From NCBI GenBank assembly GCA_963377175.1, contig CAUJNA010003294.1, positions 1,417,001 to 1,481,000 on the forward strand: DNA of 64,000 nucleotides. Reading direction: 5' to 3'. Positions 33,821 to 45,371 of this stretch are shown here, one piece after another. Made by a program: the position numbers and the translations under genes. Each line of letters starts with the position of its first letter. Positions within the stretch are counted from its first letter, which is position 1. The notes under the pieces were generated by a model, which was not told the DNA's origin, made no database searches, and saw only the letters and a list, made by a program, of their open reading frames with translations. This DNA comes from Effrenium voratum (taxonomy: Eukaryota; Sar; Dinophyceae; Suessiales; Symbiodiniaceae).

Positions 33821-34324
33821 GAATGGCGCTGCTGCACCAAGCAAGGCACCGCCCCAGCTTCTCTGGCACTGCCCCTGTGGGCCAACGGGCTGCCTTGCTT
33901 ACGGCAGCTGTAGCCCGTCGGAAGCAGCAAGGCGGCGACAAAAAACACAACATACCCCGAGCTGTCAGCTGGCCGTGACGGCCCGTGCAGTGGGTGGACG
34001 CTGGAGCACCGAAGCTTTGGACTTTGTCCGGCAACTTGCCCGAGCCCGGGCCCGTTATGTCCAGCGCGCTGACCGCGGCACACGTGAGGCGATGGTGTTC
34101 TCTGCTCGCCGCTGCAGCCGTTAGCTTGCTGGCGTGCGGCCCGCTGAGAACCTGCCAAAGTGTACGGTGCTCCAACTGTGCATTGCTGACATTTTGGAGC
34201 CGCGGCTCAGGAAGAGGAATGTCCGGGCTTGCATGAGGGAGGAAGCTGCCCTCTCAAAACCGAAGCTCGCAAAGCTTCTTGTGCCTAGAAACGCCCCATC
34301 GCTGCCTGCGCCGTCCGCGAATTG

Positions 34325-36030
34325 TGTGTGAGAGGGACAACGGTCAGCATAGATGGTGTCGTTGCGTATGACCATGTCCACTGAGTAAGCACGTTGGGAA
34401 GCCTAGCGGGTGACAAGGCGCTCGCCCCGCTACTTCCCTTCACTCGCCTCTTCTACGCGGAGAGCAGCACGTACCTGTGGCACGACGCTGCGGGCACAGC
34501 GCGCGACATCGCCCAGGCGGAAGGGGGCGAGCAAGGAGACCCACTCATGCCAGCTCTCTACGCGCTCGGGCAGTACCTGGCGCTCCTGGCGGCTGCCGCC
34601 ACCTTGCTCCCTGGAGAGACCGTTTTCGCTTACCTGGACCTGGACGGAGTCTATGCTGTGTGCCAGCCGGAACGGGGACACGCGGTTGCCAGCGTTGCCC
34701 GAGCGGTGTTGCAGGAGCACGCGGGCATAGAGGTGCACCTCGGCAAAACACGGCTGTCGCAGAACCGTCAATGCGCTGGCTGCAAGGACCGGGCGGGGGC
34801 GGCCTGGTTGTTCTGGGTGCGCCGGTGTGCCGCCTTTGTTCAGGACCATCTGCGTCAAAAACGCGCGGAGCTTGACCGCATCCCTTGCGTGCCCGACTTG
34901 CAGGCGGCGTGGTTGCCGCTCCTCTTCTGCGCCGTGCAACTACCTGCTGCGAGCCTTGCCGCCCGCTGACACGGCTGAGTATGCCGCTGGCCACGACGAG
35001 GCGCTCGCCGCTTGCTCGCCGGAGACGGAGCTGACGGCTGCTCGGCGCTGCGGGGTGCCGAGTTGGGCGAGCTAACAACTGCGGCGAGTGCAGTTGCCTT
35101 TGGTGCGGGGCGGGCTTGCGAGCGGCGCGCAGCCGCATTAGGCCTCCTGGCTGCGCTAAACGCGGGCGGCGGCGGGCTGCCGTGCGCAGCCTAGGCTGTC
35201 CAGGCAGCGTCCACGCTGCCAACGGGTTTCAACAGGCCCACGTGGCAGGAGCTGTGGGAGGTGCCGGGTGAGCCGGGAGACTTCCTCCGCGGCTGGCAAG
35301 AAGAGGCACCTCGCTGACCGACGAGGCGGTGCGCAACACGCTGTTTTCAGACCTTGACCTTGCGTCACGCGTGCTGCTGTTGTCGCAGGCGGGGCTGCAC
35401 GTGTTTCCAATAGCCGCAGAGCTTCGGCTGCCTAGCGAACTGTTCATCGTCCTGCTTCGCCGCCTGCGCGTGCCACTCCCCGCATCTGCGCGTGCCTGCC
35501 GCTGCGGGCGCCCCGCAGATGCTTTGTGCGACTGTCACTGCTTGCCCGACGTCCGGCGTGCTGCGGACAAGGGCTGTTGCCGTGGAGCGGGCAGTTGCTC
35601 ACGGCAGTTGCGAAACATACTTGATGTCCCAGTATCTGATGCCTGGTGCATCAAGATCCTTGCGTCTGCATTGCCAGTGTGGCATGGCGCCCAGGTTGCC
35701 ATCAACACCACGTTCGTCAGCCCGAACCGGGAGGCAATAAAACTGTTCTTAGCAAACTTGCAGTGGTCACGCGATATCACGGCGCCAAGGTCCAGCCCAG
35801 AGTTGGCTCTTGCTTGCGCGTAGCGGGTGCGCCTCCGAACACCTTACGTCGCCTCAGGCCGTTCGCCGCGCGTCCGAGGCGGGCTGGCGGCGCAGGTGGT
35901 GGGCACCGCTCAGCGCGGCCTTGCAGCGCACCCTCCCTTCCACTCTGCTCGGGGGGCGTTGGCTTCCCCCCGCGCGGCCGGCTGCGGAAGGCGAGCCCGA
36001 CCTCGCCGATGTCCTTGCTTTGGCTGGGTA
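34325..36030 (+). pseudogene. Non-LTR retrotransposon copy: RT to C-terminal endonuclease-like region, decayed
   Basis: The plus strand from ~34345 reads VSIDGVVAYDHVH then a stop (RT motif A region), then FYAESSTYLWHDAAG, AEGGEQGDPLMPALYALGQY (motif B-like), FAYLDLDGVY (the YLDD motif C with an extra residue) and HLGKTRLSQN. A PDLQAAWLPLLFCAV block follows with frame changes. The C-terminal part has LPASARACRCGRPADA (Cys-rich) and LPVWHGAQVAINTTFVSP, the remnant of a restriction-like endonuclease domain, ending DLADVLALAG-stop at 36031. Frameshifts and stops make it inactive. It shows the ORF order expected for the copy split by the 19.8-kb transposon. Confidence 0.7.
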
Positions 36031-36179
36031 GCCGCCGCGTCGGCGGCGCGCGCGCTTCGCTCGCCTTTCTCGGCTGCCATTTCGGGTGGGGGGGGGGGAA
36101 CAAACAAAATAAATAATGAAAGAAACACAAGTAACCATAATATTTCTAGCTGTTTCCCTTTCCTTTGCCTAATTATCCT

Positions 36180-36745
36180 TGACGAAGGGAAGGGACATTA
36201 TCTCTCTCATTTCTTGTTCCACATTTTTTTCCGCGCGCGTTTTTCCGCTGCAACTGTCGGTGTGCCTAAGGGGTTTGCCTCCGGGCATGAGAGGGCTTCG
36301 CCCTGCTCATGGGGCGCTGCCGGGCACGGGAAGCTTCACGAGCTGTTTTTGTTTGAGAGGGCAGTTTCCTCTCTCACGGCTGGCATCCGGCGGAGGCTCA
36401 GCATGCGCACCAAGAATGTTCCACATCCTAAAGAAATTTGTAGATGGATGTGGATAAAGAATGACAGGTGAATGTGAGGAAATCCTATAGACGAAGCAAT
36501 TCACCTACTCTCTCCTGTCCCTCGCTCCCTTTGTCCTGGGGACCCATGTCACCGCAGCTGCACGGAACAATTTTTGGTGGTGGAGCCGTGCTAAGAGATT
36601 TTTTTCTCGCGCCTTTTTCTGCAGCGTCTCTGTCGCAATTAAGGGGGGCCCCGGGCACTAGGGTTCTGCAAACTGTTTTTTAGGAGGCCAGCTTCCTCAC
36701 CTGCACGCTGTTTTTACGGAGGGCAGCGTCCTCGCGTGCACACGA
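36180..36745 (-). repeat. Two similar retrotransposon 3'-tail segments
   Basis: The blocks at about 36220-36390 and 36590-36745 share a TTTTTC(C/T)GC start, a GGGGCCCCGGGCA or TTTGCCTCCGGGCA part, and CTGTTTTT...GAGGGCAG..TCCTC. The second abuts the stop of the retrotransposon ORF at 36749, so these look like two copies of its 3' untranslated tail in the same orientation. Confidence 0.45.
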
Positions 36746-36748
36746 CGG

Positions 36749-38288
36749 CTACCGGGCCGGCAGCCGCGACGCCCCAGGGGAAGATGGGCACGCCGCGAGA
36801 AGGTCACTCAAGTCCGGGCAAGGCCCATCAAGGTTGCTCAGGCCAGGGGAGGGCAAGGAAGTGAGGCTGTCAGCAAAGGCAAGCGAAGCTGCAGCGCACA
36901 ACAAGCCGGACCATCGGTGGACATAAGCACTTCGAAGGGCAGGGCGAAGGGCCTCCGGCGCGGCTCGGGCTCTGGCACGCGCGAGGAGGCGGAGAAAAGA
37001 GGCGGCCGCTGACCCCCAGCGGCCTCCGACCTCTACACCGATCACAACCAGGCGGCAGCGGGCGCTGGCAAGAAGCTCGGGGTAGGTTGCTTCCTTGCGG
37101 CGCCGGGCCTCCAGAAAAGCGACGGGTCGGGCCGGGTCGCGCCGAGAACGGGCCTCCCCAGCGGCGGTGAGCGGGGACACAATGGTCGTGTCAACCGCGA
37201 GCTGGGCCCCATTCCACAAAGGGAGCCCGTTGGCGATGACCTCGATGCGACGGTCATCAAAGCGAGAGACCGCCACATTGAGGTCACGGACAAGGGTGTT
37301 CGTGGTCACTCGAGCCCCGGCCTCGCGGCACACGCGGGCTTGCACGCTCGAGCGGGCAGCCTCGACTCCGGAGTGCACCAGACCGGGAGCACGCTGCACG
37401 GTGGTCGCCAAGAGGGTCAAGAGGGCGACGACACCGACAGGTGCGGGCGGACAGGGGCAGGGGGAGGCGGAGGCGCCGCAGGAGGAGAGCACGCAAGGGT
37501 TCGGAGGGGAAGGTGAGCTCAGGGCAGGTCGGAACGGTGATGAAAGGCCGACAGCTGAATGGGCCAGTCTGGGAAAACAGAAGGGCCTGCGAGGGCACAT
37601 CCAACTGAGCCAGGAGCTCCGTCTGGAGATGCGCGGCGACTGCGGCCGCAGCTGGCGCCTGCCAGCCCCGCGCGCTGGGTTCGGGCAAGTGGTCCTGGCT
37701 CATTGGACTGGGGAAGGGCTTGGGCACCGAGGATCACGGCATCCCATGTGGGCAAGTCAAACCCGCAGCAAGCGCTGCCTGTGACTGAAGCACGCCTCGG
37801 AGGGTGGGGCCGACGGGCTCGCCGGCTCCAAGCCTGGCAACAACGTCGGCGGCGAGGCGCGGGAGCTGGCGGTGCAGCACGGGAAGAGTGTCGGCCCACC
37901 AGGCCCAATACGCGGCCGGAGCGAGGGCGACCGCGGACCGCAGGTTGAGGCCACCTTGCTGGAAAGGGAGCTGGGCAAGGCGGAGCGCGTGGTCCGGGAG
38001 CGGGCCGGCCCCCAACAAATCCGCAATGCAGGCGGCGACAGCCGCGTCATGGGCCTCCGCAAAGGCGAGCGAAGCCACAGGTGGCAAGGACCGCAGAAGG
38101 TGACAGCAGCGCGGGGAAGCACAAAACAGAAGCAGCAACCATGCGGACTGAAGGTCGGGCAGCGAGAGCAAGTCCTGCTTGGCGCGTGTGGCTTGCAACT
38201 GGGTAGCAACATATGCAGGATGGCCGCAAGGAACCCCAAGTGCAACGAGCCCCTGTTGCTCGGGCGGCAAGGCTGGGTCACCGACCCA
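36749..38288 (-). pseudogene. Non-LTR retrotransposon, 3' half (thumb to endonuclease-like domain), severed by transposon insertion
   Basis: Starting exactly at 38288 the minus strand reads WVGDPALPPEQQGLVALGVP, LPDLQSAWLLLLFCASPRCC and LPFQQGGLNLRSAVALAPAA. After an in-frame stop near 37734 come LTFPSEPLRALLLRRLRLPL and TCRCRRPLDPLGDHRAACSR. A frameshift near 37300 leads to ARVCREAGARVTTNTLVRDL, LPLWNGAQLAVDTTIVSPL, RRRKEATYPELL and VVIGVEVGGRW. The D...RRRK pattern after a conserved GAQLAVDTT suggests a restriction-like endonuclease as in R2/CRE-type elements; this is inference. The missing RT half lies at 58053-59335. Confidence 0.72.
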
Positions 38289-38316
38289 CTTGGATGACCG
38301 GCTTGGTTGCTATCTA
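38289..38316 (+). repeat. Left TIR of the 19.8-kb transposon
   Basis: CTTGGATGACCGGCTTGGTT followed by GCTATCTA. It is the complement of the right TIR except one A/T difference. Flanked outside by CA, the presumed 2-bp target duplication. Confidence 0.88.
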
Positions 38317-38600
38317 CTTGTAGCAACTTAAAGCAACTTACTACTTGACTTGGCAGACTTACGAGGCGAACTTAGCAACTAGTTACGGGCCGACTTACTA
38401 TGTGAACTTAAGAATAGGCGCTAAGTAGGCCGCGGAGCACTTAGTAAGTGGTTTGGCTTAGTTACCTAAGCAAGCTATGTTTGCCGGGCCTACTTAGTAA
38501 CTAGGATAGAGTGGTTGCGTAAGTCTGCCAAGTCCACGTGGCATACTTAGCAAGTAGGCCGCTAAGTAGGATAAGCGTCGTTGGTAAACTTAGGTATGTA
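38317..38600. repeat. Left subterminal repeat region
   Basis: Dense, imperfect direct and inverted copies of ACTTAGTAAGTAGGCCG-type words, for example GCTAAGTAGGCCGCGGAGCA, CTTAGTAAGTGG and GGGCCTACTTAGTAACTAGG. Such arrays bind transposase or TNPA-like proteins in CACTA elements; here that role is inferred. Confidence 0.75.
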
Positions 38601-38976
38601 CAAAGATAGCTAAGCTACACACATAGCACGTCTCACGTTTCGCAGCGCATATTACTTGGCGGTAGCTGCACATGCGCGCTTTCAATCTGCTGCTGCCGTG
38701 GCTTTTGCTTTGGACAAAACAGGTGTAAACGCATGCATGTGTGTTCCAAACTGAATTGTCACATGTGCATCAAGTTGTTTATGCGCGAGTGTCAAACGGG
38801 TGTTTCAAAAAATGACCATCCAAATTGGGTTCGGGAGTCGGTTCATGCAAATCGTTTGCTTTGCTGCGGCAAGCTTACAAACACCTATGTGAAAAAAACG
38901 GCGGCTCATCCAAAATCAAGAAAACAACGCGCTTGTTTTCTCCGGCACGTCTTGCAACACTTCTCTGCGGGCCACA

Positions 38977-41024
38977 TCACCAAGTAGTGGATGGAACCAC
39001 TGACGGCGTGGAGGTGGCGCCATCCCGGTGAATACAGACATCCATTATCTGAGACAGGTCTGCCACAAGACTCTCGGCGCTCTTCTGGAACTTGTTGCTG
39101 CCCAAGGCGTTCCACTGCGTAACGCAGCAAAAGTTCTTGCCCATGGCAGTTGCAAAGAAATTCACTTCGCCCAAACACTGATCACCCGCATCGCCAACCA
39201 GCCTGACAACATCGCCAGCTGAAGCCTTTGAGCCAGGACTGAAAAACGCAGTTCGACTCACGCGAATTTCTCTGTCGAACCCAAGCTTGTGAAATTCCTG
39301 GCTGATTGCAGGCCCTGCTGCAGCTGGGCTACACAAGCCTCCATAGTATGGCTCACCAGGCGTGCCCGAAAGAGAATCCAGACTGTCACCCACTGCATCC
39401 ACTATGACAGACCTTTCAAACTTGGACCATGTGTTCGTAATGAGATTGGCGTGGCGTTTGATTTCCTTGTGCTTGCGCTCGTGCACCCAGCACGAGACTA
39501 AAGTCTTGTGCTGGGTGCACTGAGCTGGCAGGTGCAGCGCGTAGTGGTGTTTCGGCAGGAAACGCTCATATAGAGCTACATACCCTTGCAAGTGCCTCTC
39601 AATTGCCAGTCGAAGAGCCTCAGGGTCCCAGCCATCTTTTTTTTGCCGGACAAGTAAATCCAAGACTCTGCAGAGCCTGAAGTAACTGGCACACTCTGCT
39701 TTCAAGCTTTCAAGGCTTCAAGCTCGCCGTGCTTCCGCAACTCCCACAGGATGAACCTGACGACAGAGTAAACGCTCAAACATTCACTTGCTGAGCATTT
39801 GATGTCGCCATCCTGATCTTCTTTTGCGAATATGTTCACACCAGTCACACCTCGACCGGACAAGTAAGATGGCCAGGTGAATCTGTTGAGTTCGTCACGC
39901 AGCCTTTCCTGACCGACTCCATGCGCAGACAGCTTGCCGACCAAAGCGCCAAGCTCAACATTCCACAGACCTCCAACTGCATAGGTATGCATCCAGTCGT
40001 ACATCAAAAAACTGACGGGTTTGAGTGTCAAGATATCTGAATGCAGTAGGCCATGACAGTTGTGATTAAATCCCAACGCCTGCTCCATCTTTTTGAACGC
40101 AGTTTTACTCATACCGTCATTGCTGTGACTTGCCAAATATTTCACAGTCTCCAACAGAGTCTCATCCGAGTGAAGGTCCACACCAACTAGTGTGGTAGAG
40201 TTGCTGGGAACAAAATCCGTCGAATGGCGGTCCAGCTTGCTCTTCCAGTCGACAAGATTGCGGCATAGTGGACACAAAACAGTGCCACTCGCACCCTTCA
40301 TGTCTAGACTTTCTTTGAGCGCAACCTCATCTCCAATCACAATCGACAGGTCACAGAACAGCATCCTGCGCTCTCCATTGGGAAACACCAGCTGCACTCC
40401 ATGTCGAAGATCCACTGGAGAAAAAAAGCGTTCCACTGCCTCTCTGAAATACTGCGACATCTTTCCTGCCATCCTTTTAACATGATCAGTTCTTGCAACT
40501 CCAAGCAGAAACCAGTTCTTTTCCAAAGACAACGCCAAGTCACCAAATTCTTTGATCGACCAATATACGCATTCAACTTTGCGGGTCTGGTTGTGCGCAA
40601 GGACGTTGCCAGGCGATATGCCATCACTGTAGCAAATCAAGCTGAGTGGGGACGACTGGCTCGGCGTATACAGATCCAGCACCTTCAACATCATGTTTGA
40701 AAACTCTGGGCACTCAAGACACATGTGGCAAAGCAAAGGTATTGGCTGCACAAAAGGAAACTCCACAGTCTTCATCTCCTTGGGCTTGGTCACCGAGCCA
40801 GACTTTTTCTTCGTCTTCCCCACCGGCAGCAGCGTGACCTTCCAGTCTTGTAGGAGTTTGCCGTACCGGGTCTGCACATCAACGTCTGCATCCCGCCGTC
40901 TCTTGATCGTCTGTCTTGATGTTGCATCTGGAAAATCCTTCTTCTTCAGCTCATCCAGAACAGTACTCAGGCCAGAACGAGAGATGCCCTTACGCCTGCC
41001 AAGGTGGCCAACATTGGCGGACAT
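38977..41024 (-). pseudogene. tnp2-like (CACTA/Plavaka-type) transposase, one 8-bp duplication
   Basis: ATG 41024 (MSANVGHLGRRKGISRSGLS). Residues ~80-140: VEFPFVQPIPLLCHMCLECP, then SPLSLICYSDGISPGNVLAH. Residues ~230-270: LFCDLSIVIGDEVALKESLD followed by VLCPLCRN. Around residue 340: HGLLHSDILTLKPVSFLMYD and WMH. This order (Y.DG, then IGDevA with a C..C pair, then DWMH) follows the tnp2 transposase layout with its catalytic aspartates. The frame closes at 39702 after LEALKA because TTGAAAGC is tandemly duplicated. Removing one copy gives LEALKAECASYFRLCRVLDL and the ORF runs on to 38977, about 680 residues in total. No introns seen. It is the obvious candidate mover of the 19.8-kb element, perhaps only just disabled. 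Confidence 0.65.
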
Positions 41025-41512
41025 GGAAGAAAACCCAGCGAGCGAAGCGCCCGGCTAGGAGGTGAAGCAGTTTGCATCAAAGTGAGCTGTCGAGATGTAC
41101 ATGTATGTATCTATCTTTGCATACGCGTAACTATTGATTGATCTTCGTGTGTCTATTTGGCATTTAACATTGGAAACCGTGCGCAATTATGTTCTATCCT
41201 GTTCTCAAATCGGTGGTTGCAATGAAATCCGCGGCCTCGCCTTTGATCCCAAGCACAGACCCAACAGTTCAACCGGTTCACTGGCGCCATCACTCTGTCT
41301 CAAACAAGCAACGGGAAATGCATGGTAACGTTTTGAGGTCAAGATGCGTTGTCACAAGAAAACCGGCTAAGGCTGTATACCTGTGTCTGTCTTCACACAT
41401 CTACGTTGCACCGTTTCAAATCTGAAATCAAAAGCGCTCACGGTGTGACTACGGCAGTGGCGGAAACTCGAACAATGCCTTGTCTTGCCATGATACACTG
41501 CGCTCACAAATC

Positions 41513-43286
41513 TCATAAGCCCCGGGCAGCCATGCCTTCCTCGATGATTTCAAGGGCACGGTGAAACGATTTTACATGGTCATCGCCCAGTTTCACTTTT
41601 CGATCAATTCTGTCCGCCTTGTCGACAAAGGCCCGCCAACACGCGGACTTTGGGTTCTTGTGGATCTTGCCGGTCCCCCAAAAGAACGTCTCTGTCCAAG
41701 GGTCTGGCGGAGCAGGCTTAGGGCCCAAATCCTTTCGCGCCACAGCACCTTCCGCAGCACCTTCCTGAGGCGCAGCTGCCGCTTTCTTGGGACCAGGAGC
41801 TTTCTTCGCTTTTTCCTTCGCCGCAGGTTTCTTGAAGGTTGCTTCCTTCTTCTCCGCAACTTTCTCTTCTGACCTTCTCTTCTTTGCCTTGGGCTGCTTT
41901 TCTTCCGGCTCCGAAGCCTCCGCTCCATCCTCTGGCTCATCCACATCTTGCTTTGCCTCTGCGCGAGCTCTTTCACGGCTCTGGACGCCAGTCTTGAAGA
42001 CCTTCACATACTCCTCTGGTGTCTTTGCCTTTTTCTTGGCGGAAGCCGACGCTGCTGAAGCTTCCTCGTCTATAGGGACCTCAAAGGCTGGTTTCTGGTT
42101 CGGTGGCTTCATTTCGGCTGCGCTTGACTGCGTCTTTCGACTTTCTTGGCTATCATCTTCCAACGCACCCTCCAGCAAAGCTTTCTGCTCTGGCGATGTT
42201 CGATCGGCTTCTGCGGCATTTGGCAATGCCTTTGTCTTCCTCTTGTTACCAAAGATTTGCAAATTGGCCGCGCCATGCGCATCACCTTTGTCTGCACCCA
42301 TAAACTGCTGAATGCCGGCCATCATCAGCATCATAGGGTTCACTCCGCCCATGTTAGACTTCATCATGTGATCCATCTGCTGCATCATGCTGCTCATGGG
42401 GTTGTCATTCAGACTCACCTTCTTCACCAAACTGTGCGATTTTCTTGCAACCACTTTCGAAGACTCTGCACCAGCACTGTTCTGGGGCGGCGACGGCAGC
42501 TCCTCTTCAAACACTGCGTCATATATATCTTTTGGCAGCTTCCCAGGGTTGTCAGGAAACATCACTAGCAAAGACTTCTTCTCCATGTGCTTGATTTTGC
42601 TCTTCAACTGCTGCTTGAACTCGTTCACAATCCTCAAGGTGTCTGCTCCTTCTCCCACTTTCATGCCGCCTGGAGCACAGACACTGTTTCCAAGAAAAAT
42701 CACCCAATGCACACTGGCAAATCAACAACGAAATTGAAAGGGGAAGAGTCACGGCGCCACAAACACTTTATGCAACTTGCAACGCATCCAAGGCGCAGTC
42801 GATCGCGGTCTTGATGATCTGCTTGGTGGTGGTCTCTCTGGGCAAGTGAAGGCCCAACTTCACACACTTGGCAACCAACCTCTGGACCTTGTTGACGTTG
42901 TGAATATCTGGATCCGACAAAATCTGGCAATCGCTTTCTGTCAAGTAGGCAGCAAAGCATGTCAACGTCTGAAGAGGTCGTCTTGCCCTGGCTTGGTTTC
43001 CAGCTGCGGCCCCATCCATTTTGGACGCCAAAGCCTCCGACAGGACTTCGTGGTGCTGGTCAAGCCATGGCCCCTCACCCAGCAACTCTCCCACACGCGC
43101 AGCTTCCTCCGGTTTGATGTTCATCTCGTTGATTCTTGTGACCCAAGCTTTCACCTGGTTGTCAAGCATCTTTGTGAACTGCTCTTGTTTCACAGCGCGC
43201 TTCTGCGTCCCCAAGAAGCTCTGGATGTTCTCAAGGTCCTGGATGAGCAACTTGCCCGGTGTGGCATTGGATCCGCTGGCAGCCAT
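41513..43286 (-). CDS. Two-exon Lys/Ala-rich protein of the 19.8-kb transposon
   Basis: Exon 1 (42781-43286) starts MAASGSNATPGKLLIQDLEN. Exon 2 (41513-42683) starts FVCAPGGMKVGEGADTLRIV. The 97-bp intron opens with GCAAGT and closes ACAG, and joining keeps frame, giving 558 residues. Exon 1 is helical (LDNQVKAWVTRINEMNIKPE). Exon 2 has a Met-rich segment (MMQQMDHMMKSNMGG), then a long Lys/Glu/Ala region, and ends with ETFFWGTGKIHKNPKSACWR and AFVDKADRIDRKV, a C-terminal Trp-containing block that I associate with repeated dinoflagellate protein families. Not recognised functionally; an accessory DNA-binding protein of the transposon is one option. A broken copy of exon 1 lies at 49640-49990. 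Confidence 0.65.
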
Positions 43287-43794
43287 TGGGAGCTTGCGCA
43301 CTTCTGACGACAAAACGAGATGAGTACAGAGCGCGTGTTTAGTCTGACCTTTAGTGATGTTTGACATATCTATAGCAAACACTGCTTTTCACGCAACTGC
43401 AACGCTTTCCCGATCTGCACCTGGTGTCATGCACAGAAAATAATGCGAAAGACTGAGCACGGCTGCGGTCATTGATACAACGAATGCATGCGTGCAAACA
43501 TGCACAGCATGCGGAGTATGTTTGCCCGACGCGCCCAACTCTCAAGACCAAGTAAGAGTGCATCGCAATGAGTGTGAGATGCAAGTACTCTTGCAAGCAC
43601 TCTTTTACCAATGGGACATCCCAATCCATGGGGCAGTTGATGCAGCATCGAAACAGGACCGGAAGCAGGCGCCCGCCAGAAAGAGCTGATTGGAGCTGCC
43701 TGCCCGTTGGTGGTTGAAGTCCGAAGTGTGTCAAGGGCAACACGCCTGGATCAAGTCATACCATCACCTGCCAATCAGCAGCACAAGCAAACAA

Positions 43795-44035
43795 CAGAAT
43801 CAAGCATTGTGGTGCCAAACCAACCTCGAAGCCAACCCTGATCTCAAACACCATTGGCATCCCCATGCGCTGGACCTTGGCTCACGCTGCAGGCCAAGTT
43901 GAAAATGGCAGACATGCAATAACCAAGGCGCCCACCAAGAAGCCAACCCTGATCTCAGACATCATTGGCATCCCCTGCGCTGGCCTGGGCTCGCACTGCA
44001 TGCCAAGTCAAAAATGGCAGACATGCGATCTAAGA
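43795..44035. repeat. Tandem duplication of ~115-bp unit
   Basis: Two diverged copies each contain GAAGCCAACCCTGATCTCA, CATTGGCATCCCC and AAAATGGCAGACATGC. It is noncoding and lies upstream of the Lys/Ala-rich gene. Confidence 0.7.
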
Positions 44036-45371
44036 AATTACTATCACAGTTGAAGTCCTGAAGACACCAAAGGTGAATCTAATGGAGGGGAAACAAACAT
44101 GGCAATCCGACGCGATGCAACAACATCTGGAAAACAACGCAAATGCCAAGCATCATGTCACTAATACGGTTGATTGATTGAAACCGCCGGTATGATTGAA
44201 ACCGTCACAAACCGTCAAGCTCAAATCGTGAAGAGGTGGGCCAAGCCTTGTGGGCGAAGAAGATGGAGAAGTGCGGAGGCCTGGTCACACGACACGGGTC
44301 ACAACAAGATGACGAAATGAAGTGAGAATGACGGCAATATGATGACAACACGATGACAACATGCCCGTGCTCCCACTGTCACTGCCCACGCTTTCTCGAC
44401 ACCCGTGCTACGGTGCACGATGGAGGACAAAGTTTTTGCCACTATTGGGCGAATTCGACTTAGGATTGCATCTGTTGCTACTGATACGAGTATGTCCACA
44501 ACTAAATGGAGTACCCATGAGCATTCAGAGTCATATGTTTTAGATCTATTGGAAAACAATCTAAAAACTAAAAGCATACCCCTGCAACGATGCAATCCCA
44601 AGCAACCACGGGCGTGTTCCTGGCCACCCATGAATACTGTTCAGGCACCTTTCATTGTAAACCAAATCCACTACATATCTATGGAGACGTGATGCATTCA
44701 AACCAAACAGAACCGACAAACCAGGCCACACGCAAACACGCCCATGGATTTAGCTAATACTCAAGACTTGCTAGGCATTGCAAAACACAAGACAACAACC
44801 TTTGATTGTGAATCAGTCAGTGGTCAATGGTGGTTTCTGTAAACATTGGAGCGCCCTATATTAGTGGAACAAACTGGAACATCAAGATTAGTTGGAAATT
44901 GAAAGAATGGTTCCTCGCCCAGCAACTCATCTGCAATGCCCAGGATTCGCAGGCGCGTCGCTCGCAACCAAAGCGCCTCGTTTCTCAGGGTGTGCCTTGC
45001 CCCGTTTTTGGTGCTGTCTGGTGTTTGTTGTGTTTTTTTGGGCTTTACATGTTTGCCCTTTGCCACGCGATCCCATTTTGCACCTTGACCGTTGCGTGTT
45101 GTCGCATTTTCACCGTTTGGTTGCGCTCTTCAAAACTGCCGCCATGTCCTGGACAGCCGAGATGGTCTGCCGCCTCTCATCTGGGCTCATGCGGGCTGAG
45201 CTGGATGTGGCCTTGCGGGGCGACATATTGAAAAGCAGTTACAATGACGAGTTTGGTACGCGCATGCAAACATGTTAAAAGCTTCAACACCCAGCCTCCT
45301 CGTGGATTTCGTGGAGATGCTTGAACTGCTCCTCAGGAAATCACCAGTCGAAGATCACTTTCTAGTCACAA
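44036..45371. other. No supported gene
   Basis: Inside the 19.8-kb transposon. Repeated GATGACGA/GATGACAACA phrases near 44310-44365. Short ORFs are unconvincing. Confidence 0.4.

Noticed and set aside
33520..34158. 212-codon minus-strand ORF
   Set aside because: Only part of it corresponds to retrotransposon sequence, in a different frame; the ORF as a whole is not a gene.
38289..38320. Calling the 19.8-kb element a true CACTA transposon from a CACTT at the left end
   Set aside because: The CA belongs to the duplicated target dinucleotide; the shared terminal sequence of both ends starts CTTGG, so CACTA ends are not present.
42109..42303. Small ORFs antisense to or overlapping the Lys/Ala-rich gene
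   Set aside because: Shadows of the long exon at 41513-42683.
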